This document shows, piece by piece, positions 8,454 to 17,656 of a DNA stretch of 64,000 nt. The notes below the pieces were generated by a model. It was not told the DNA's origin. It did not search any database and saw only the letters and a list, made by a program, of their open reading frames with translations. Both the position numbers and the translations under genes were made by a program. This DNA is from Acinetobacter johnsonii CIP 64.6 (GTDB taxonomy: Bacteria > Pseudomonadota > Gammaproteobacteria > Pseudomonadales > Moraxellaceae): NCBI RefSeq assembly GCF_000368045.1, contig NZ_KB849235.1:458245-522244 (forward strand). Direction: 5' to 3'. Numbering within the stretch: position 1 is the stretch's first letter; the number at the start of each line of letters is the position of its first letter.

Positions 8454-9674
8454 CTAAAGTTCTTTATGGTCTATCTGATCAATCTTACTTGAATTTTCAG
8501 ATGCTTGCTGAGCTTTTACCGTTTGATTTTTTAGTTCAATATCAACATCGACTTCATCTGTTTCAATCGTAATTGAACCCGCTGATGAATCTTGCAAAAC
8601 ATAAGTAGATGTACTATACATTGGGCTGTTTTCATAAAACTCACGTGCATGTCTTAATAAGACCACAATCACAGCAGCGACAGGCAATGCAATTAACATT
8701 CCTAAAATACCGCCCAATTGTGCACCAGCCAGCACTGCAAATACCACAGCAACTGGAGACAAGCCAATTTTATCGCCCAACAAGAACGGTTGTAGGATAT
8801 AACCTTCCACTGCCTGACCAATCATAAAGACCACGCCAACCAAGAGTAATTGCATCCAATCAATACCAAACTGGAATAAACTTGCAATCACTGCGGCAAT
8901 AATCCCGACAGCAAAACCTAAGTACGGAATGATACTGCATAATCCAGCCACCATCCCAATAATCAAACCTACTTCAAGTCCAATCAACTGTAAGCCCATT
9001 GCATAGACCACGCCCAAGAGCACCATGACCAAGAACTGACCTTTGACAAAAGCACCAAGTACACTATGACATTCTTTAACAATGACTAAGGTCTGTTCTT
9101 CATATCGCCGTGGAATAAGACGACGGAAACTGTCCAGCATGCGATCCCAATCTAATAAAAAATAGAATGCAATAATTGGGATCAGCACAACAGTACCACC
9201 AATCTGAATGAAGTTCAGTCCAGACTGAGCCAACTTGGCAATCATAGCCTGAATACTGTCTGCACTATAGTTGGTCTGTACATATTCCATAATCGCGGCT
9301 GAAATCTGATCAACATCTAATTCCATTGGGACCAAATTAAAACTGTCAGATAACCAAGGCAGGAATTTATAATTCGCCCAATGTATGCCTGAAGGAATGC
9401 TGTTCTTCGCATACATCAGCTGTTCCCACACCAGTGGAACCAAATACCAAAATGCCAATGTAATGACAACGCCAATACCGATAAAAACAGCACTAATAGA
9501 TAACCAACGTGGTAAGCCAATTTTATGCAGTTTATCAACCAGTGGACTAAACAGATAAGCGACTAAAAATGCACCAATAAAAGGTAAAACAACAGGCTTG
9601 AGTAGATACAACACCCAGAGTATGAGCGCGATTCCTGCCAAAATAAAAATACGTTTAAGTGTACGATCTTGCAT
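8454..9674 (-). CDS. AI-2E family transporter (PerM-like permease)
   Basis: A 406-residue inner-membrane protein of the AI-2E/PerM exporter family. About eight hydrophobic segments are visible: two near the N-terminus (residues 8-40 and 60-85), one near 155-175, and a dense C-terminal block from about 205 to 345. Family-typical residues include PxIAFYFLLDWDRM near 166-179 and a GxxCSIIPYLGF motif near 245. The C-terminal ~50 residues are polar and acidic, probably cytoplasmic. The substrate is unknown. It is upstream of hda and likely cotranscribed with it. Confidence 0.85.
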   Translation of the reverse strand: MQDRTLKRIFILAGIALILWVLYLLKPVVLPFIGAFLVAYLFSPLVDKLHKIGLPRWLSISAVFIGIGVVITLAFWYLVPLVWEQLMYAKNSIPSGIHWANYKFLPWLSDSFNLVPMELDVDQISAAIMEYVQTNYSADSIQAMIAKLAQSGLNFIQIGGTVVLIPIIAFYFLLDWDRMLDSFRRLIPRRYEEQTLVIVKECHSVLGAFVKGQFLVMVLLGVVYAMGLQLIGLEVGLIIGMVAGLCSIIPYLGFAVGIIAAVIASLFQFGIDWMQLLLVGVVFMIGQAVEGYILQPFLLGDKIGLSPVAVVFAVLAGAQLGGILGMLIALPVAAVIVVLLRHAREFYENSPMYSTSTYVLQDSSAGSITIETDEVDVDIELKNQTVKAQQASENSSKIDQIDHKEL

Positions 9675-9774
9675 GCAATCTCGCCTTTGTCAGATTTAAT
9701 CGTTATTGAGAAAAATATTTTAGTAAAGATAACATTTTAGCGCAGAAATAACATATGTGTTTCGTATATTCAGG

Positions 9775-9780
9775 TATAAT
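9775..9780 (+). promoter_or_regulatory. Probable -10 element for purMN
   Basis: TATAAT lies 26 bases upstream of the purM ATG. The -35 region is not well conserved. A small stem (CCGC/GCGG) lies in the short leader. Inferred from sequence only. Confidence 0.5.
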
Positions 9781-9806
9781 CGCCCCGCGAATGCGGAGAC
9801 TTCATT

Positions 9807-10877
9807 ATGAGCAACTCAACTTCTACCCCAAACACTGGTTTAAGCTACAAAGATGCAGGTGTCGACATTGAAGCGGGCGACGCGTTAGTCGATCGTATCA
9901 AATCTGTCGCGAAGCGTACTACTCGTCCTGAAGTAATGGGCGGATTAGGTGGCTTCGGTGCACTTTGTAAAATCCCTAAAGGTTATGAAGAACCTGTTCT
10001 CGTATCTGGCACAGACGGTGTTGGTACAAAATTACGTTTAGCATTAAATTTGAACCGTCATGACACGATTGGTCAAGACTTGGTTGCAATGTGTGTAAAC
10101 GATCTTCTTGTATGTGGCGCTGAGCCATTATTCTTCCTTGACTACTATGCAACTGGCCATCTTAATGTAGATGTAGCTGCAAACGTAGTTACTGGTATTG
10201 GTACAGGCTGTGAACTTGCTGGTTGTGCATTGGTTGGTGGTGAAACTGCCGAAATGCCTGGCATGTATGAAGGCGAAGATTACGACTTGGCAGGTTTCTG
10301 TGTAGGCGTAGTTGAGCAAAGCAAAATTATTGATGGCTCTAAAGTCAAAGCGGGTGACGTTTTAATTGGTGTTGCATCAAGTGGTGCTCACTCAAACGGT
10401 TACTCTCTACTTCGTAAAATTTTAGACGTGAAAAACGTTGACTTGACGCAAATCGTTGATGGTCGTCCACTTGCTGATGTTGCAATAGAACCAACACGTA
10501 TTTATGTGAAGCCTATTCTTCAACTGTTAAAAGAAGTTGATGTACACGCAATGGCGCACATTACTGGTGGTGGTTTACCAGGTAACTTACCACGCGTATT
10601 GCCGAATGGTGCTCAAGCTGTTGTGAATGAAGCATCTTGGGAATGGCCAGAATTGTTTAAACTTCTTCAGCGCGAAGGCGGTGTTGAACAGTTCGAAATG
10701 TATCGCACATTCAACTGTGGCGTAGGCATGGTCTTAGTTGTCGATGCTGCTGATGCGGATAAAACAGTTGAACGACTCAATAGCCTTGGTGAAAAAGCTT
10801 TCACTATGGGGCATATCGCAGACAATGCTGAGTCAGTTGAAGGCGCAGACGAAAAAATCCGTGTGGTATTCGCTTAA
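9807..10877 (+). CDS. purM: Phosphoribosylformylglycinamidine cyclo-ligase (AIR synthetase)
   Basis: Uses ATP to close the imidazole ring, making aminoimidazole ribonucleotide in purine synthesis. The 356-residue protein has the expected length and family motifs: SGTDGVGTKLRLA near residue 67-79, DLVAMCVNDLLVCGAEPLFF near 91-110, the GGETAEMPGMY loop near 143-153, and GVASSGAHSNGYSL near 190-203. The start is the ATG following a weak GGAG (GCGGAG) ribosome site. The gene is followed after 5 bases by purN, a standard purMN operon. Confidence 0.97.
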   Translation: MSNSTSTPNTGLSYKDAGVDIEAGDALVDRIKSVAKRTTRPEVMGGLGGFGALCKIPKGYEEPVLVSGTDGVGTKLRLALNLNRHDTIGQDLVAMCVNDLLVCGAEPLFFLDYYATGHLNVDVAANVVTGIGTGCELAGCALVGGETAEMPGMYEGEDYDLAGFCVGVVEQSKIIDGSKVKAGDVLIGVASSGAHSNGYSLLRKILDVKNVDLTQIVDGRPLADVAIEPTRIYVKPILQLLKEVDVHAMAHITGGGLPGNLPRVLPNGAQAVVNEASWEWPELFKLLQREGGVEQFEMYRTFNCGVGMVLVVDAADADKTVERLNSLGEKAFTMGHIADNAESVEGADEKIRVVFA

Positions 10878-10882
10878 TTCGT

Positions 10883-11512
10883 ATGATTAAAATTGCTGTT
10901 CTGGTTTCAGGAAGTGGATCAAACCTTCAAGCCTTGATTGATGCCAATCTGTCAGGGCAAATTGTGGGTGTCATTTCCAACAAACCTGAAGCCTATGCGC
11001 TACAGCGTGCTGAAAATGCAGGTATTGCGACAGCGGTCATTGAGCACAAACAGTATCCTCATCGTGAAGCTTTTGATGATGTCATGCATCAGCAATTGCT
11101 CGATTGGGATGTGGACTTGGTGGTTCTTGCTGGCTTTATGCGTATTTTAAGTGAGAAATTTGTCAGTGCTTGGGAAAGGAAAATGATCAACATTCACCCT
11201 TCTCTTCTACCGCATTACAAAGGTATGCATACCCATCAGCGCGTCTTGAATACTGGCGATCAACTGCATGGCTGTACCGTGCACTATGTGACGGCTGAGC
11301 TTGATGCAGGTCAAGCTTTGGCACAAGGTGTACTGAAAGTTGGTTCACATGATGGTGTGAATAGTTTGGCCCAGCGTGTACATACGCTTGAGCATATCAT
11401 CTACCCGCAAGTGGTAGAGTGGATTTGTACACAAACGATTCAGCATACAGACCAAGGTGTTCTCTACCGCAATACACTGATGCACGAGCCAATTCAGTTT
11501 TGCAAATTTTAA
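10883..11512 (+). CDS. purN: Phosphoribosylglycinamide formyltransferase
   Basis: Transfers formyl from 10-formyltetrahydrofolate to glycinamide ribonucleotide, the third step of purine synthesis. The 209-residue protein shows the N-terminal phosphate-binding loop (VSGSGSNLQALIDA, residues 8-21), the catalytic Asn-His region (MINIHPSLLPHYKG, about residues 105-118) and the Asp loop (HYVTAELDAGQ, near 137-147). All key residues are present. It is the second gene of the purMN operon and ends just before a strong terminator. Confidence 0.96.
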   Translation: MIKIAVLVSGSGSNLQALIDANLSGQIVGVISNKPEAYALQRAENAGIATAVIEHKQYPHREAFDDVMHQQLLDWDVDLVVLAGFMRILSEKFVSAWERKMINIHPSLLPHYKGMHTHQRVLNTGDQLHGCTVHYVTAELDAGQALAQGVLKVGSHDGVNSLAQRVHTLEHIIYPQVVEWICTQTIQHTDQGVLYRNTLMHEPIQFCKF

Positions 11513-11514
11513 AA

Positions 11515-11547
11515 ATAAAAAACGCCTCCTTGGAGGCGTTTTTTTTA
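11515..11547. terminator. Bidirectional terminator between purN and the hydrolase gene
   Basis: Stem AACGCCTCC / GGAGGCGTT with flanking A- and T-runs, placed between convergent genes. Confidence 0.92.
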
Positions 11548-11566
11548 TGGCTGCTGAAAAGTACTA

Positions 11567-12367
11567 TTAAACATTTTCTTGAATCAGCATCTTAATCAAA
11601 GCAACCGTTTCTTCTGGTCGCTCCAAAGGAAACATATGGCTTCCCTTAACAATTTGATAAGGAATGCCAAATTTCTTTTTCACCATTTTCGGGAAACCAT
11701 GACCAATAAATGGTCCCATTTCAGCAGCTACATAATTTACTGGTACAGTAGGTTTAGGCTGCGGCAACCACCACAAAGATGGGTTGGTTCTAAAAATATG
11801 TACCTCATCCATTTTGGAAATGGTGAGTTCAACACCACCACGGACACGATCTTCCGTTAAAGCATAATCGATATAGGCTTGAAAGCAGTCTGGATCAAAG
11901 TCTTTATAAAAGCCTTTCGGACGTAAAAGTTCAGCTGCTTGTTCACGGCTTTCCCAATGGTCACGACGCCGTAAAGATAGCGCTGCTGGAGACATAGTAT
12001 CGACCATTTTTAACTTCAGCATCTTCGCAAAGTGTAATGCAAACGAAGCTTTGCCCATAATCAAAGGCGGGTCCATCATGATGACTTGTTCAAATAAATC
12101 AGGACGCTGTAATGCTGCCTGAAACATCAGCACGGATCCTAATGAATGCCCTAAACCAATCACTTTACGACCCTGTGCCTGACGAACAATACTGTCAATC
12201 ACTTGCTGAGTTAAGCTTTTCCAATGGTTATCAATCGGGTAGCTTTTATCTGGCCCTAATAAAGGTACATAGATCACATCATACTGATCTGACAATAAAT
12301 CAAATAGTTTCTGATAGACCTTAGAAGGCACACCATTGGCGTGCGCAAAATGAATTAATGGTTTCAT
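11567..12367 (-). CDS. Alpha/beta-fold hydrolase
   Basis: A 266-residue serine hydrolase of the alpha/beta fold. The nucleophile elbow is GLGHSLGS near residues 70-77; the oxyanion-like HANG motif is at residues 8-11 (FAHANGVPS). The probable catalytic His is in GSHMFPLERP near residue 241-250, with an acidic residue upstream. It could be an esterase, lipase or thioesterase; the substrate is not evident. Its start overlaps the stop of the S49 peptidase gene by 4 bases (ATGA), so the two are translationally coupled. Confidence 0.85.
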   Translation of the reverse strand: MKPLIHFAHANGVPSKVYQKLFDLLSDQYDVIYVPLLGPDKSYPIDNHWKSLTQQVIDSIVRQAQGRKVIGLGHSLGSVLMFQAALQRPDLFEQVIMMDPPLIMGKASFALHFAKMLKLKMVDTMSPAALSLRRRDHWESREQAAELLRPKGFYKDFDPDCFQAYIDYALTEDRVRGGVELTISKMDEVHIFRTNPSLWWLPQPKPTVPVNYVAAEMGPFIGHGFPKMVKKKFGIPYQIVKGSHMFPLERPEETVALIKMLIQENV

Positions 12368-13383
12368 TGGAGTTTCGTAGTCTGTTCAGATTGCATTTGA
12401 TTGGAAAGTGAAGATGCAAAACCAGCTCCCATCGATGCACCTAAACGGCCTAATACAGCATCTAGTGGGCTATGTACTACGGTATAATCCATCGCTTTAT
12501 CGGTATTTAGTTCACGTTTTAAAGTATGTAAATTACCAATCCGGTCCGCAATACCCAGTTTGACCGCCTGATCCCCTGTCCAGAAAAGACCTGAGAAGAG
12601 TGCAGGATCGTTCGACTTTAACTTTTTGCCACGACCTTGTTTCACAGCATTAATAAAATGCTCATGTACATTATCAAGTACACCTTGAACATGTGCACGC
12701 TGCGCAGGGTTAACGGGTTGTGTCATTGACAATAAAGCTTTGTTTTGACCAGAGGTCATGGTGCGGTCTTCAACACCTAGTTTTTGCATGAGGCCATTCA
12801 CGCCATAGTTCGGCATAATCACACCGATTGAACCCACTAAACTCGAAGGATTCACCAAGATTTCGTCCGCAGCAGATGCGATATAGTAAGCACCTGATGC
12901 ACCTGTATCACCAATCACCGCATACAATTTTTTATCGCTATGCGCTTTTTTCAAATATTGAATTTCTTGCCAGATTTCATCCGACTGAACCGGAGACCCC
13001 CCCGGTGAATTAATATTGAGCACCACCGCTTGGCTTTGTTTATTTTCAAAAGCTTTCTTTAATGACTTAATAGTGTCATCACTGTTTACGCTTTGCTCAT
13101 CAGCGGCAATGGTACCCACAATATCAACTACAGCTATGTGTTTAGATGCTGTTGCATCCGTACCACTGGTCGAACAGCTCTTGGTCATGGCAAATAGAAT
13201 AAACAAAAGATAGGCAAAAGTTAGACATTTGAAAAAGATGCCCCAACGACGTGCACGACGTTGTTCCTCGACGGAAGCTAAAACTGCTTTCTCTAAAAGT
13301 TTCCATTCGTTTCCTGTCGGTTGTTCATGTACAGGCTGTTGTTTAGGCATTTCATTTTCTGGTTTTGGTGGCCAATCGGACAT
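12364..13383 (-). CDS. Signal peptide peptidase SppA-like S49 serine protease
   Basis: A membrane-anchored S49 peptidase of about 339 residues, short SppA/SohB type. It has a cytoplasmic N-terminus, one transmembrane segment near residues 44-64 (KCLTFAYLLFILFAM), then the S49 domain with NINSPGGSPVQSDEI near 120-134 and the catalytic Ser region SSLVGSIGVIMPNYG near 180-194, plus a downstream Lys/Arg-rich region. The ATG at 13383 is preferred over an upstream TTG. It probably cleaves remnant signal peptides or membrane proteins. It is cotranscribed with the hydrolase. Confidence 0.88.
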   Translation of the reverse strand: MSDWPPKPENEMPKQQPVHEQPTGNEWKLLEKAVLASVEEQRRARRWGIFFKCLTFAYLLFILFAMTKSCSTSGTDATASKHIAVVDIVGTIAADEQSVNSDDTIKSLKKAFENKQSQAVVLNINSPGGSPVQSDEIWQEIQYLKKAHSDKKLYAVIGDTGASGAYYIASAADEILVNPSSLVGSIGVIMPNYGVNGLMQKLGVEDRTMTSGQNKALLSMTQPVNPAQRAHVQGVLDNVHEHFINAVKQGRGKKLKSNDPALFSGLFWTGDQAVKLGIADRIGNLHTLKRELNTDKAMDYTVVHSPLDAVLGRLGASMGAGFASSLSNQMQSEQTTKLQ

Positions 13384-13464
13384 ATAACAATCCAAACTTG
13401 AATAAAATTGCCCTCATTATATACACTGATTTGTAGAAAACTGTCGAAACAGTTTATTTTAGCC

Positions 13465-13470
13465 TATAAT
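13465..13470 (+). promoter_or_regulatory. Probable -10 element of the acyltransferase gene
   Basis: TATAAT about 40 bases upstream of the ATG at 13511, in a 127-base divergent intergenic region. No confident -35 was picked. Confidence 0.4.
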
Positions 13471-13481
13471 ATTTTATGTTT

Positions 13482-13490
13482 TTATCCACA
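13482..13490 (+). promoter_or_regulatory. DnaA-box-like site
   Basis: Perfect TTATCCACA in the leader of the acyltransferase gene. A single site can occur by chance, but three more exact copies in gaps of this window make it worth recording. Confidence 0.4.
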
Positions 13491-13510
13491 TGTACCATTG
13501 ACTCTAAAGA

Positions 13511-14500
13511 ATGACTAAAGCACAAGAGCAAAACTCGACTTATCGTTTACTGCGTTTTGTAAGCAAACAACCTATTAAATTTGCACGTTTTTTTGCTAAG
13601 GGTTTAGCAGGCTTAGTCAATCTTTTAAAAATCAGTAAAAATAATGATGCTCTCAGACTCAACTTACAAATTGCACTGCCTGAGCTGAGTGACGAGCGAC
13701 GTGAAGTGATTGCGAAGCAAGCAGTGCGTAATGAACTGACCACCTATTTTGAGTTTTTTAGTATTTGGGGTTCAAGTAATCAGAAAAACATTGAACGCAT
13801 TCAAAAAGTGTATGGTGAGCATCTCATACATGAAGCACTTGCAGCTAAAAAGGGCTTGGTATTGATTGTCCCGCATTTTGGCACGTGGGAAATCATGAAC
13901 ACGTATTTGGCTCAATTTACCGAAATGACCATTATGTACAAACCGGTCAAAGACCCTGGTGCTGACTTATTTGTTCGCGAGGCGCGCAGCCGTGAAGGTG
14001 CTCATCTTGTCCCTACCGATGAATCTGGGGTACGCCAGATTTTTAAGGCGCTCAAACAAGGGGGTACGACCGTAATTCTACCCGATCACACTCCAAAACA
14101 AGGTGGGGAAATGATTCCTTATTTTGGCTTCCCTTTGGCTTCAAGCAACCTGAGCGCCAAACTCATTCAAAAAACCAAAGCCAAGGCTTTACTGCTCTAT
14201 GCTATTCGTAATGATGATGGCTTTGATATGTACATTGAAGAAATCAGTGAAAGTATTTATCAAGGTACAGCGAATGATGGCACTTTCGTCATTCACCAAG
14301 CCATTGAAGACCTGATTCGTCGTCATCCAGAGCATTATCATTGGACCTATAAGCGCTTTAAAGCCAATCCTGAGCTTCGAACGCTGTATAACCTCCCTTT
14401 TAATGAGGCTGTGACGCGTTTAGAGCAACTGCGTATGGAACAACAGATTCAGTCGACTGCAACCACTGTCGAGTCTGACGTTGTGTCGTCAGTTCAATAA
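13511..14500 (+). CDS. LpxL/HtrB-family lysophospholipid acyltransferase
   Basis: A 329-residue acyltransferase that adds secondary acyl chains to lipid A or a related lipid at the inner membrane. The catalytic H-x4-E motif is HFGTWE near residues 121-126, and a second conserved block is LPDHTPKQGG near 195-204, followed by the FGFP segment. Family length is about 300-330, so it is full length. Its last ~100 bases overlap the end of comEC, which runs the other way; the Gln/Ser-rich C-terminal tail is the overlapping part. Which acyl position it modifies cannot be told from sequence. Confidence 0.86.
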   Translation: MTKAQEQNSTYRLLRFVSKQPIKFARFFAKGLAGLVNLLKISKNNDALRLNLQIALPELSDERREVIAKQAVRNELTTYFEFFSIWGSSNQKNIERIQKVYGEHLIHEALAAKKGLVLIVPHFGTWEIMNTYLAQFTEMTIMYKPVKDPGADLFVREARSREGAHLVPTDESGVRQIFKALKQGGTTVILPDHTPKQGGEMIPYFGFPLASSNLSAKLIQKTKAKALLLYAIRNDDGFDMYIEEISESIYQGTANDGTFVIHQAIEDLIRRHPEHYHWTYKRFKANPELRTLYNLPFNEAVTRLEQLRMEQQIQSTATTVESDVVSSVQ

Positions 14501-16871
14501 ACCCTGTAGGCTGTGCAATAAAACCGATACTGCCTTGTCCTGCTGTTGTTAAGAATGGGATGTTTAAAGCTTTCAAACGGGCTTGCGTTACTGTACTTGG
14601 ATGTTCATAACGGTTATTGAAACCTGCTGAAGCAATTGCTAATTTTGGTCGATAGTGTTTTAAAAATGCATAGGCTGAACTATGCCGACTGCCATGATGC
14701 CCTAAGACCAATACATCAACTTTTAAGTCTGGATAATCCTGCAATAATTGAAACTCGGTTTGCCAGCCCGCATCCCCCATAATCAGAAAATACTGATAAG
14801 ACTGTACATCCTTCACCTGTATATAGACCACACAAGATAGCTCATTTTGCTGATATGGCACTTGTGCCAATTGATTGGCTTTCGGTGACAAAATTTTAAT
14901 TTCCACTTGTTCAGACCAGTGCCAGATCTGACCTTGTTGGCAATAGTTAAAATTTGACCTATTTGCCACATCCAATTGCTGATTGGAATAGATTTGATTG
15001 ATCGACAACTCATTTTTTAATGTGGCATAACTTCCACTATGATCTTGATCCAAATGTGTAAGTATCAGCTGATCTAATTGGCTCACGCCTTGCTTCGATA
15101 AAAATGGCTGAATAATCTGCTTAGCAACGCTAAACTTCGATTCATCATAGGAGCCACCAACATCAATCATGGCATGCTGTTGCCCATGTTGCATATACAC
15201 CGCTTGTCCCTGACCGACATCCAATACGATCAACTCAAAAGGACGGTTTTGGCTACTGAACCCCAACAAAGGAATCAAACCTAGCACGAGCCATGATTTT
15301 GGTAGACTCGGTTTGGGCATAAAAACAATGATTAAGAGCAAAATCAGTAAAATGACTTGCCAAGTATTGAGCGCAATCGGATACAACTTAATCGGCAGTA
15401 GCGCATCCAGTACATTGAGTATGCCCAATAAAAATACCAGCACCCAATCTGCCAACTGAAACAAAAGGCTGCTCAGCGGTTCAAAAAGATAAAAAGTAAA
15501 TGCTGCCAAAACCTCCAGTGGTACAACCAGTAAACTGATCAGTGGAATAGCGACAAGGTTACTGATCGGGCTCACCCATGAGATTTGCTTGAAGAAAATA
15601 ATCACCAAAGGCATCAGAGCCACAAATATTTTCCACTGTGACTCAACCAAAAATTTTAGACTAAAAACGAGTTTTTTCTGCCAAGACTGCGGGCGACTCA
15701 AATCAAGCCGAATAGTGGTTTGATAAATGCGTAAAAGCACAAAGCACGCACCATAGGACAACCAAAAGGCAGCTGATAGAATTGAAAAAGGATCAAACAG
15801 TAAAAGGAGTGATGCACTCAATAAGAGTAACGTCAAAGCTGAAATTTTCTGTCTGAGCCAAATCAACACACTAAAACAGAAACAACTGAGTAAAGTACGA
15901 AGTGCAGGAATCTCAAAACCTACAAAGGCACAATACAGCAATACGCAGCAACAAAATGGCAATAACAATGCATAAGGTCGTGGGATTTTTAGAAAAATCT
16001 GTGGCCAATAACGATTTAGCACCTTTTGTAAAAGCCAACACAGCATCACGGCAAAGATCAGCACATGTGGCCCAGAAATCGCTAATAAATGGCTAATGCC
16101 AAAGCGTTGAAAAAGTGCTGTCGTCTCCTTATCTAAGAAACTTTCATCCCCAGTCAGGAGCGCTAGAATTAGACCCTTATGACTTAAAGGCTGGTTATAA
16201 ATAAAATAACGAATATTTAATCGCTGTTGTTCTATACCCAGTTGAATTTTATTGAGTATGCCCTGCTGTTTTCTTAAATAATTAGTATAGCCTAATGCAG
16301 AAATTTCTGATTCAGACAAGGGTTGTATGTGCTTGAGTTTAAAACCCGACATAAGATTACGTTGCAGATACCACTGCTCAACATCGAATACACCTTGCAC
16401 CGAATAACTATGTGCAGGACGTATTTCCCCTGTCAGTCGGTAGTATTTCCCAAGTTCCAAGACCTCTTGCTCATCCGAGATCCTTTTTTGAAAACTCAAC
16501 CATTGCACTGGTTTCACATGTCGGTTCAAGACCTGTATTTCTTGCTGAATAGTCTCAGCACCCAGTTGGTTAATTTTTTCTATATAAACAATGACTTCAG
16601 CATCTTCAACTTTTGTTTCTTTATAGGCTAGACGCTGTTGCAAAGCCGATTGTGCATAATGATATCCCGCAGTTAAAAACAACATGGAATAAATCAGTCC
16701 ACCTATAAACTGCAAAATAAAGGCGTGTTTGTGCTGAAAGAGAAAAAGCTGTAAAGGCAAAAGGACGATGACTAAAATCAGCGCTGGATAAAAAAGGTGA
16801 TTTAGAATGGGAACGGTCTGCCCCATCAATGCAATTCCTACAATCCAAGCAGCAGCATATAAAAGCTTCAT
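14400..16871 (-). CDS. comEC: ComEC/Rec2 DNA-uptake channel protein
   Basis: Inner-membrane channel that takes single-stranded DNA into the cytoplasm during natural transformation. The 823-residue protein has the full three-part plan: an N-terminal OB-like periplasmic region (residues ~90-190), the Competence domain with many membrane segments (about 225-530, including the HLLAISGPHV motif near 262), and a C-terminal metallo-beta-lactamase-like domain with LTHLDQDHSGSY near residue 607-618 and LGHHGSRHS near 720. A complete comEC supports a naturally competent host. The last 101 bases overlap the convergent acyltransferase gene. Confidence 0.93.
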   Translation of the reverse strand: MKLLYAAAWIVGIALMGQTVPILNHLFYPALILVIVLLPLQLFLFQHKHAFILQFIGGLIYSMLFLTAGYHYAQSALQQRLAYKETKVEDAEVIVYIEKINQLGAETIQQEIQVLNRHVKPVQWLSFQKRISDEQEVLELGKYYRLTGEIRPAHSYSVQGVFDVEQWYLQRNLMSGFKLKHIQPLSESEISALGYTNYLRKQQGILNKIQLGIEQQRLNIRYFIYNQPLSHKGLILALLTGDESFLDKETTALFQRFGISHLLAISGPHVLIFAVMLCWLLQKVLNRYWPQIFLKIPRPYALLLPFCCCVLLYCAFVGFEIPALRTLLSCFCFSVLIWLRQKISALTLLLLSASLLLLFDPFSILSAAFWLSYGACFVLLRIYQTTIRLDLSRPQSWQKKLVFSLKFLVESQWKIFVALMPLVIIFFKQISWVSPISNLVAIPLISLLVVPLEVLAAFTFYLFEPLSSLLFQLADWVLVFLLGILNVLDALLPIKLYPIALNTWQVILLILLLIIVFMPKPSLPKSWLVLGLIPLLGFSSQNRPFELIVLDVGQGQAVYMQHGQQHAMIDVGGSYDESKFSVAKQIIQPFLSKQGVSQLDQLILTHLDQDHSGSYATLKNELSINQIYSNQQLDVANRSNFNYCQQGQIWHWSEQVEIKILSPKANQLAQVPYQQNELSCVVYIQVKDVQSYQYFLIMGDAGWQTEFQLLQDYPDLKVDVLVLGHHGSRHSSAYAFLKHYRPKLAIASAGFNNRYEHPSTVTQARLKALNIPFLTTAGQGSIGFIAQPTGFIELTTQRQTRQWLQSTESVVPYAVALNASQPH

Positions 16872-16909
16872 TCTTTTATTCAGTTATTTTTTTTATTGGT
16901 GCCATAATA

Positions 16910-16938
16910 AAGCCCACCGAGGTGGGCTTCAATAGATA
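16910..16938 (-). terminator. Terminator of the lol operon
   Basis: Stem AAGCCCACC / GGTGGGCTT with a two-base loop; on the minus strand the 3' arm is at 16910 and is followed leftward by a T-rich stretch. Confidence 0.7.
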
Positions 16939-16972
16939 GTGGCTTTATCTCATATTTTTATCGGCACTCAGC

Positions 16973-17656
16973 CTAATCATTGACCCAAAGACCATCTTGC
17001 ATATGCAAAATAGAATCGGCGGACTGAGCCAGTTGTTCATCATGTGTCACGATCAACATCGCCATATTGAACTCCTGACGTAAATCCATCAGCAGCTCAA
17101 AAATTTTACTTGCTGTTTTACGATCTAGGTTGCCTGTCGGTTCATCTGCCATCATCAACGCAGGCTTGGCCACCAATGCACGCGCTAATGCAACACGTTG
17201 CCGTTCCCCACCTGAAAGCTCACCTGGTTTATGGGTTAAACGATGCGTCAATCCGACACGTTCGAGTAAATATTCGGCTTGCTTTTGTACATCTTTAAAG
17301 TTAGTACCTTGACGTAACATCAGTGGCATTGCCACATTTTCCAAAGCGGTAAACTCAGGCAACAGATGATGGAACTGGTAAACAAAACCTAAGTGTTGAT
17401 TACGTAAATAACCACGTTCAGCTTCATTTAAACTGTCAAAACGACTACCCTGCAAAAAAACCTGCCCAGAACTCGGACGGTCTAAACCGCCCAAGACATG
17501 CAACAAAGTACTTTTTCCCGAACCACTCGACCCCACAATCGAAACGAATTCACCTGCTTTGACTTGTAGAGAGAGGCCTTTAATCACCTCAACGGTCGAC
17601 TTACCATCGGTAAAATGTTTTTCAATATTTTGTGCTTCTAAAACAATTTTACTCAT
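16973..17656 (-). CDS. lolD: Lipoprotein-releasing ABC transporter ATPase LolD
   Basis: ATPase that powers release of outer-membrane lipoproteins from the inner membrane to LolA. The protein is 227 residues when started at the ATG at 17656, which overlaps the permease stop by 8 bases; a longer frame would put 20 unconserved residues in front. Visible motifs: Walker A GSSGSGKST near residue 41-49, the ABC signature LSGGERQRVALARAL near 145-159, Walker B with MADEPTGNLD near 165-176, and the switch His (VTHDEQLA). LolD-family spacing throughout. Confidence 0.95.
   Translation of the reverse strand: MSKIVLEAQNIEKHFTDGKSTVEVIKGLSLQVKAGEFVSIVGSSGSGKSTLLHVLGGLDRPSSGQVFLQGSRFDSLNEAERGYLRNQHLGFVYQFHHLLPEFTALENVAMPLMLRQGTNFKDVQKQAEYLLERVGLTHRLTHKPGELSGGERQRVALARALVAKPALMMADEPTGNLDRKTASKIFELLMDLRQEFNMAMLIVTHDEQLAQSADSILHMQDGLWVND

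Noticed and set aside
17110..17312. Two short plus-strand ORFs inside lolD
   Set aside because: Opposite the ABC signature and Walker B region of LolD; shadows.
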